Origin: JAGRGG01 sp965217265
Lineage (GTDB): Bacteria; Pseudomonadota; Alphaproteobacteria; Geminicoccales; Geminicoccaceae
Reading direction: 5' to 3'
DNA: 64,000 nucleotides
Assembly (NCBI GenBank): GCA_965217265.1
Contig: CBDCHP010000018.1
Location: forward strand, 434,001 to 498,000
The stretch's first letter is position 1. Each line of letters opens with the position of its first letter. Below the pieces are notes generated by a model that saw nothing but the letters and a program-made list of their open reading frames with translations, was not told where the DNA came from and did no database searches. This document shows, one piece after another, positions 60,061-64,000 of the stretch. The position numbers were made by a program, and so were the translations under genes.

Positions 60061-61332
60061 TCAAGGGTCAACTTCGTCCCGGACGACGATGCTCAGGCGC
60101 AGCAGCGTGAGTGCGTTGCCGCGGCGGCGCAGCACCTCGGCCGCTAGACCCTTGGGCAGACGCACCGTCTCGCCGGCCTCGGGCAGACGCCGCACCGCCT
60201 CGATCACGAGGCCGGCGACGGTGGCGGCGTCGTCCTCGGGCAACTCCCAGCCGAACTGCCGGTTCAAGTCCCTGACCGGCACCCGCCCCTCGACCAGCAC
60301 GCTGCCGTCCTCCTGGCTCTTGATCCCCGACACCTCCACGTCCTTCTCGTCCGCGATCTCGCCGACGATCTCCTCCAACACGTCCTCCAGCGTCACCAGA
60401 CCCTGGATCGCCCCGTACTCGTCGACCACGATCGCCAAGTGCTCCCGCCGCTGCCGAAACGCCAGCAGCTGGTGGCGCAGGCTCGTCCTGTCCGGAATGA
60501 ACCAGGGCGGGTTCAAGGCGGCCTCGATGCCCATCATTCCCTCCTCCCCCGCCGTCCGGGCGAGCGCCAAGAGGTCGCGGACGTTGGCGACGCCGACGAT
60601 CTCCTCGGGGTTGTGTTTATAGACTGGAAAGCGGCTGTGGGGTGCCGCGAGCGCCGTCTCGATCGCCCGCGTCAACGGCCAGTCGGCGTCGAGCATGGCC
60701 ATCTCCTTGCGGTGCGTCATGATCTGGCCGACCTCGACCTCTTCGAGGTCGAGCACGCCGCCGAGCATCTCGCCCTCCAGGCGGGCGAGGTTGCCCTCGG
60801 CGGTGAACTGGGCGATCGAGCCGCGCAACTGCTCGGTCGCGCGCACGAAGGTGCCGGACGCGCTCGACGTGCCGAACAAGCGCAAGATCCCGTCGATGAC
60901 GACGTGCAGGAGTGCGGTCAAGGGCCGAAAGAGGAAGACGACGACCGCCATCGGCCGGGCCATGAACAGGCTCATGCCCTCGGGATTGCGGATGGCGTAC
61001 GTCTTGGGCAGCACCTCGCCGAAGATGACGACGAGGATCGTCATGCCGAGCGTGGCGTAGACGACGCCGGCCTCGCCGGTGAGGCGGATCAGGACGTCGG
61101 TCGCGAGCGACGCCGCGAGGATGTTGACGATGTTGTTGTTGATGAGGAGCGTGCCGATCAGGCGCTCCTTCGCGTCGATCAGGCGCAAGAGCACCTTAGC
61201 CCGGCCGTCCTCCTTGGTGCGCCTGAAAATGGGCGCGCGCTCGACGCCGGTCATCGCCGTCTCGGTGCCGGACAAGAAGCCGGAGAGGATGAGGAGGACG
61301 AAGATCGCCAGCGCGTAGGGCAGAAGTTCCAA
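60061..61332 (-). CDS. CorC/HlyC-type protein with DUF21 and CBS domains, paralogue 1
   Basis: A 423-residue membrane protein. The DUF21 (CNNM) region with three to four helices starts YALAIFVLLILSGFLSGTET. CBS domains follow (EVGQIMTHRKEMAMLDADWP; EHLAIVVDEYGAIQGLVTLE), and a CorC/HlyC FAD-like domain ends the protein (LVEGRVPVRDLNRQFGWELP). Such proteins are linked to magnesium or cobalt efflux. A 305-bp stretch is almost identical in the next gene (paralogue 2). Confidence 0.92.
   Translation of the reverse strand: MELLPYALAIFVLLILSGFLSGTETAMTGVERAPIFRRTKEDGRAKVLLRLIDAKERLIGTLLINNNIVNILAASLATDVLIRLTGEAGVVYATLGMTILVVIFGEVLPKTYAIRNPEGMSLFMARPMAVVVFLFRPLTALLHVVIDGILRLFGTSSASGTFVRATEQLRGSIAQFTAEGNLARLEGEMLGGVLDLEEVEVGQIMTHRKEMAMLDADWPLTRAIETALAAPHSRFPVYKHNPEEIVGVANVRDLLALARTAGEEGMMGIEAALNPPWFIPDRTSLRHQLLAFRQRREHLAIVVDEYGAIQGLVTLEDVLEEIVGEIADEKDVEVSGIKSQEDGSVLVEGRVPVRDLNRQFGWELPEDDAATVAGLVIEAVRRLPEAGETVRLPKGLAAEVLRRRGNALTLLRLSIVVRDEVDP
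60206..60510. repeat. Near-identical tract shared by the CorC paralogues, copy 1
   Basis: The tract matches 61476-61780 at 304 of 305 positions; the difference is t at 60489 against c at 61759. It covers the second CBS and first half of the CorC domain. Flanking sequence of the two genes is much more diverged. Confidence 0.9.
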
Positions 61333-61336
61333 AGCG

Positions 61337-62647
61337 CTAGCCCTCCTGCCGTGCGGCGGCCTGGTGCACCTTGAGCAGCGTCAGCCGGTGCCCGGCGCGA
61401 CGCAGCACGTCGAAGGTGAAGCCGTGGATGGCAAAGCTCTGCCCGGCGTCGGGAATGCGCTCGGCCTCGTGGATGACGAGGCCGGCGACGGTGGCGGCGT
61501 CGTCCTCGGGCAACTCCCAGCCGAACTGCCGGTTCAAGTCCCTGACCGGCACCCGCCCCTCGACCAGCACGCTGCCGTCCTCCTGGCTCTTGATCCCCGA
61601 CACCTCCACGTCCTTCTCGTCCGCGATCTCGCCGACGATCTCCTCCAACACGTCCTCCAGCGTCACCAGACCCTGGATCGCCCCGTACTCGTCGACCACG
61701 ATCGCCAAGTGCTCCCGCCGCTGCCGAAACGCCAGCAGCTGGTGGCGCAGGCTCGTCCCGTCCGGAATGAACCAGGGCGGTGCCGCAATCGTCGCGAGAT
61801 CGACCGGGGCCGCTTCGTTCGAGCCGCGCTCCAAGGCCAGCGTGAGCACGTCCTTGGCGTGGAGGACGCCGATCAGGCTGTCGGGGTCGCCGCGCCAGAT
61901 GGGGTAGCGGGTGTGGGGGCCACTGCGGACAAGATCCACGATCTCGTCGAGCGGTCTGTCGGCGTCGAGCGCCACCATCGCCCTTCGGTGCGTCATGATC
62001 TGGCCGACCTCGACGTCGTCCAGGTCGAGCACGCCGCCCAGCATGTCGCTCTCGACCTTCATCATCGTGCCCTGCGCTTGGCTCGACGTGATCAGCCCGC
62101 GCAACTCCTCGGGGCTGTAGGCCTCCTCGTGCCCGGCGGCGGGCACCCTCAAGAGCTTCAAGATGCCGCCCGCGGCGCGGTTCAGGGCCCAGTTCAGGGG
62201 GAACATGGCGAGGTAGAAGACGTGCAGGGGCCACGCGATCCAAAGCGCGTTGGGAACCGGCTGGCGGATGGCGAGCGTTTTCGGCACCTGCTCGCCGACG
62301 ACGATGTGCAGGGACGAGAAGATGAGAAATCCCAGCGCGAAGGCGAGCGGGTGCAGGATCTGCTCGGGCAGGCCGAGCGCGTGGAACAAGGGTTCAAGCA
62401 GGGCGGCGACGGCGGGCTCGCCGATCCAGCCGAGGCCCAAGGAAGCCATGGTGATGCCGAGCTGGCAGGCGGCGAGGTAGGCTTCGATGCTGCCCAGGAT
62501 GCGGTGCGTCAACGAGGCCCGGCGGTTGCCCTCCTTGGCCAGGGTCTCGATCCGGCTCCCGCGCACCTTGACCAGCGCGAACCCGGCCGCGACGAAGAAG
62601 GCGTTCGCCGCCAGGAGCGCGACGACGATGACGAGCGAGAACAGCAC
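61337..62647 (-). CDS. CorC/HlyC-type protein with DUF21 and CBS domains, paralogue 2
   Basis: A 436-residue relative of paralogue 1 (60061-61332). The DUF21 part starts VVALLAANAFFVAAGFALVK with VEGSRIETLAKEGN-type GSRIETLAKEGNRRASLTHR. Then come ASLGLGWIGEPAVAAL, VGEQVPKTLAIRQPV and the CBS block IMTHRRAMVALDADRPLDEI. A CorC domain ends the protein. The two genes are tandem with a 4-bp gap, so co-transcribed. The order aroK-aroB-HlyC is usual in alphaproteobacteria; the second copy looks like a local duplication. Confidence 0.93.
   Translation of the reverse strand: MLFSLVIVVALLAANAFFVAAGFALVKVRGSRIETLAKEGNRRASLTHRILGSIEAYLAACQLGITMASLGLGWIGEPAVAALLEPLFHALGLPEQILHPLAFALGFLIFSSLHIVVGEQVPKTLAIRQPVPNALWIAWPLHVFYLAMFPLNWALNRAAGGILKLLRVPAAGHEEAYSPEELRGLITSSQAQGTMMKVESDMLGGVLDLDDVEVGQIMTHRRAMVALDADRPLDEIVDLVRSGPHTRYPIWRGDPDSLIGVLHAKDVLTLALERGSNEAAPVDLATIAAPPWFIPDGTSLRHQLLAFRQRREHLAIVVDEYGAIQGLVTLEDVLEEIVGEIADEKDVEVSGIKSQEDGSVLVEGRVPVRDLNRQFGWELPEDDAATVAGLVIHEAERIPDAGQSFAIHGFTFDVLRRAGHRLTLLKVHQAAARQEG
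61476..61780. repeat. Near-identical tract shared by the CorC paralogues, copy 2
   Basis: Partner of 60206-60510, offset exactly 1270 bp, without indels. Sharp edges on both sides suggest gene conversion. Confidence 0.9.
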
Positions 62648-62657
62648 GATCGTTTCC

Positions 62658-63773
62658 TCACCCGCGTCCGTCGAGCACCCGGCGGACGAGGTCGACGTCG
62701 ACCTCGATCCCGGCCTCGGCAGCGCCCGGGCCTTGCCAGAGGACGAAGCCCACTTTGCCGCCCACGACCTTCTTGTCGCGGGCCATCGCCCCGATCAGCG
62801 CGTCGGCCTCGAACGGTCCGACGCCCGCCTCGGCGGTGCCCGTCGGCAGGCCCGAGGCCTTGAGGTGTGCCGCCAAGCGGCGCGCGTCGTCCCCGCCGGC
62901 CGTGCCGACCAGCGCCGAGAGCTTGGCGGCGCAGACCATGCCGAGCGCCACCGCCTCGCCGTGCAGCAGCCGGCCGTCGTAGCCGGCCAGCGCCTCGTAG
63001 GCGTGGGCGAAGGTGTGGCCGAAATTAAGCAGCGCCCGCCGCCCGCTCGTCTCGCGCTCGTCTTCGGCGACGATCATCGCCTTGATCTCCAAGGAGCGCC
63101 GCACGGCGCAGCAGAGCGCCCCGGTCTCGCGCGCCAGGACGCGGGGCCCGTTCGCTTCGAGCCAGGCGAAGAAGGCGGCGTCCTCGATGCAGCCGTACTT
63201 GACGATCTCGGCGTAGCCGGCCCGAAGCTCGCGCGCCGGCAGGGTGTCGAGGAGGGCGAAGTCGACCAGGACGGCCACCGGCTGGTGAAAGGCGCCGATC
63301 AGGTTCTTGCCGTGGCGGCTGTTGATCCCGGTCTTGCCGCCGACGGCGCTGTCGACCTGGGCGAGCAGCGTCGTCGGGATCTGGACGTAGTCGAGCCCGC
63401 GCAGCGCCACGGCGGCGGCAAAGCCGCCGAGATCGCCGACCACCCCGCCGCCGAGCGCGATCACAAGCGTCCGCCGCTCGACGCCAAACCCCAGCATCGC
63501 GTCCAGGACCTCGCCCAGCCTGTCGAGCCGTTTCGCCGACTCGCCGGGATCGACGCGAATGGCGCACGCCTCGATCCCGGCCCGGCCGAGCCCGCCTCGC
63601 AGCGCGTCGAGGTGGCCGGCGGCTTCGAGGTTGCTGTCGGTGACGATCACGGCGCGGTCAGCCTCGACGTGCGCCCGCAGCAAGTCGCCCGCCCGCGCCA
63701 GCAGGTCGCGGCCGAAATGGATCGGGTAGGCGCGGCTGCCCAGATCCACGCGCAGCGGCGGGGCCTCATCCAC
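62658..63773 (-). CDS. aroB: 3-dehydroquinate synthase
   Basis: AroB cyclises DAHP to 3-dehydroquinate, the second shikimate-pathway step, with NAD and a divalent metal. The 371-residue protein shows IVTDSNLEAAGH, ALGGGVVGDLGGFAAAVALR, YVQIPTTLLAQVDSAVGGKT, the metal ligands in AEIVKYGCI and LNFGHTFAHAYEA, and HGEAVALGMVCA. It overlaps aroK by eight bases. The usual opposite neighbour, CorC/HlyC, follows. Confidence 0.96.
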   Translation of the reverse strand: MDEAPPLRVDLGSRAYPIHFGRDLLARAGDLLRAHVEADRAVIVTDSNLEAAGHLDALRGGLGRAGIEACAIRVDPGESAKRLDRLGEVLDAMLGFGVERRTLVIALGGGVVGDLGGFAAAVALRGLDYVQIPTTLLAQVDSAVGGKTGINSRHGKNLIGAFHQPVAVLVDFALLDTLPARELRAGYAEIVKYGCIEDAAFFAWLEANGPRVLARETGALCCAVRRSLEIKAMIVAEDERETSGRRALLNFGHTFAHAYEALAGYDGRLLHGEAVALGMVCAAKLSALVGTAGGDDARRLAAHLKASGLPTGTAEAGVGPFEADALIGAMARDKKVVGGKVGFVLWQGPGAAEAGIEVDVDLVRRVLDGRG

Positions 63774-64000
63774 GGCCGAGCGCCCCCGTCTGCCGCATGG
63801 CGGCGGCCACCCGCCGCGCGACGGCCTCGATCGCCTGATCGCCGGTCTCGATCGTGACGTCGGCCTCGGCGTAGAGCGGGTAGCGGCGGCGCATGAGGTC
63901 GTCCAAGATGGAGCGCGGATCGCCCTGCGTCAGCAAGGGCCGCTGCGCCCGGCGTTTCGCGGTGCGTTGCACGAGCGTGTCGAGGTCGGCCTTCAGCCAG
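63766..64000 (-). CDS. aroK: Shikimate kinase, C-terminal part (runs off the right edge)
   Basis: AroK phosphorylates shikimate. The visible 77 residues, starting WLKADLDTLVQRTAKRRAQR, then PLLTQGDPRSILDDLMRRRY and PLYAEADVTIETGDQ, contain the lid region and the conserved RPLL and R-x-x-Y-A-x-A elements. The P-loop lies outside the window. The stop overlaps the aroB start, so the pair is translationally coupled. Confidence 0.93.
   Translation of the reverse strand, partial: WLKADLDTLVQRTAKRRAQRPLLTQGDPRSILDDLMRRRYPLYAEADVTIETGDQAIEAVARRVAAAMRQTGALGRG

Overview
The window is a very GC-rich stretch of an alphaproteobacterial chromosome, probably Rhodospirillales-like. Pointers to this are recO directly upstream of parC, the order aroK-aroB-CorC/HlyC, a 1615-residue NAD-glutamate dehydrogenase, the HutF/HutG branch of histidine degradation, and palindromes with a CCCCGGACTTGATCCGGGG-type core. 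This placement is inferred from gene content only. No tRNA, rRNA or CRISPR array was seen.

Layout. 1-1204: parC (partial) and recO. 1205-3400: a scarred stretch with palindromic repeats, a broken GIY-YIG nuclease gene, and an AT-rich gene with a HEPN-like motif that is interrupted by an intact 778-bp IS1-family element with an 8-bp target duplication. 3401-4960: folD and a flavin reductase. 5070-8235: a polar amino acid ABC transporter. 8426-13595: a GH15 glucosidase, divergent from a three-gene cluster (membrane protein, gluconate-dehydrogenase-type small subunit, GMC oxidoreductase). 13622-25620: a 12-gene operon on the minus strand for Alternative Complex III (actABCDEF), a Sco copper chaperone and an A2-type caa3 oxidase. 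Its first gene, actA, carries an in-frame amber codon. 25884-35946: a histidine-utilisation locus with hutIHGU, divergent hutF, an ABC transporter and hutC. Between hutF and the transporter lie a frameshifted hutD, an aminotransferase remnant and a permease without its N-terminus. 36084-38335: a GlxA-type regulator divergent from an MFS transporter. 38336-40690: a graveyard of defence and mobile genes (helicase, VapC and DUF1156 methylase pieces, paired palindromes, an IS5-like transposase remnant). 40692-54087: glmM, a lipoprotein, a DUF423 protein, a 5'-nucleotidase, NAD-GDH, a small methyltransferase, a GGDEF protein and an acyl-CoA ligase. 54084-57019: livG, livH and livM. 57161-64000: an NhaP antiporter, a FadL porin, two tandem CorC/HlyC paralogues, aroB and partial aroK.

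How the genes fit together. HutH, HutU, HutI, HutF and HutG would convert histidine to glutamate, and the NAD-GDH would carry glutamate to 2-oxoglutarate. HutC probably acts on a site between hutI and hutF. The ACIII-caa3 operon encodes a quinol-to-oxygen electron route. The FadL porin and acyl-CoA ligase suggest use of hydrophobic substrates.

The most notable structural signals are a family of about 140-bp inverted-repeat elements whose outer ends abut stop codons, a 305-bp nearly identical tract shared by the two CorC paralogues, the exactly reconstructable IS1 insertion, and the amber codon in actA.
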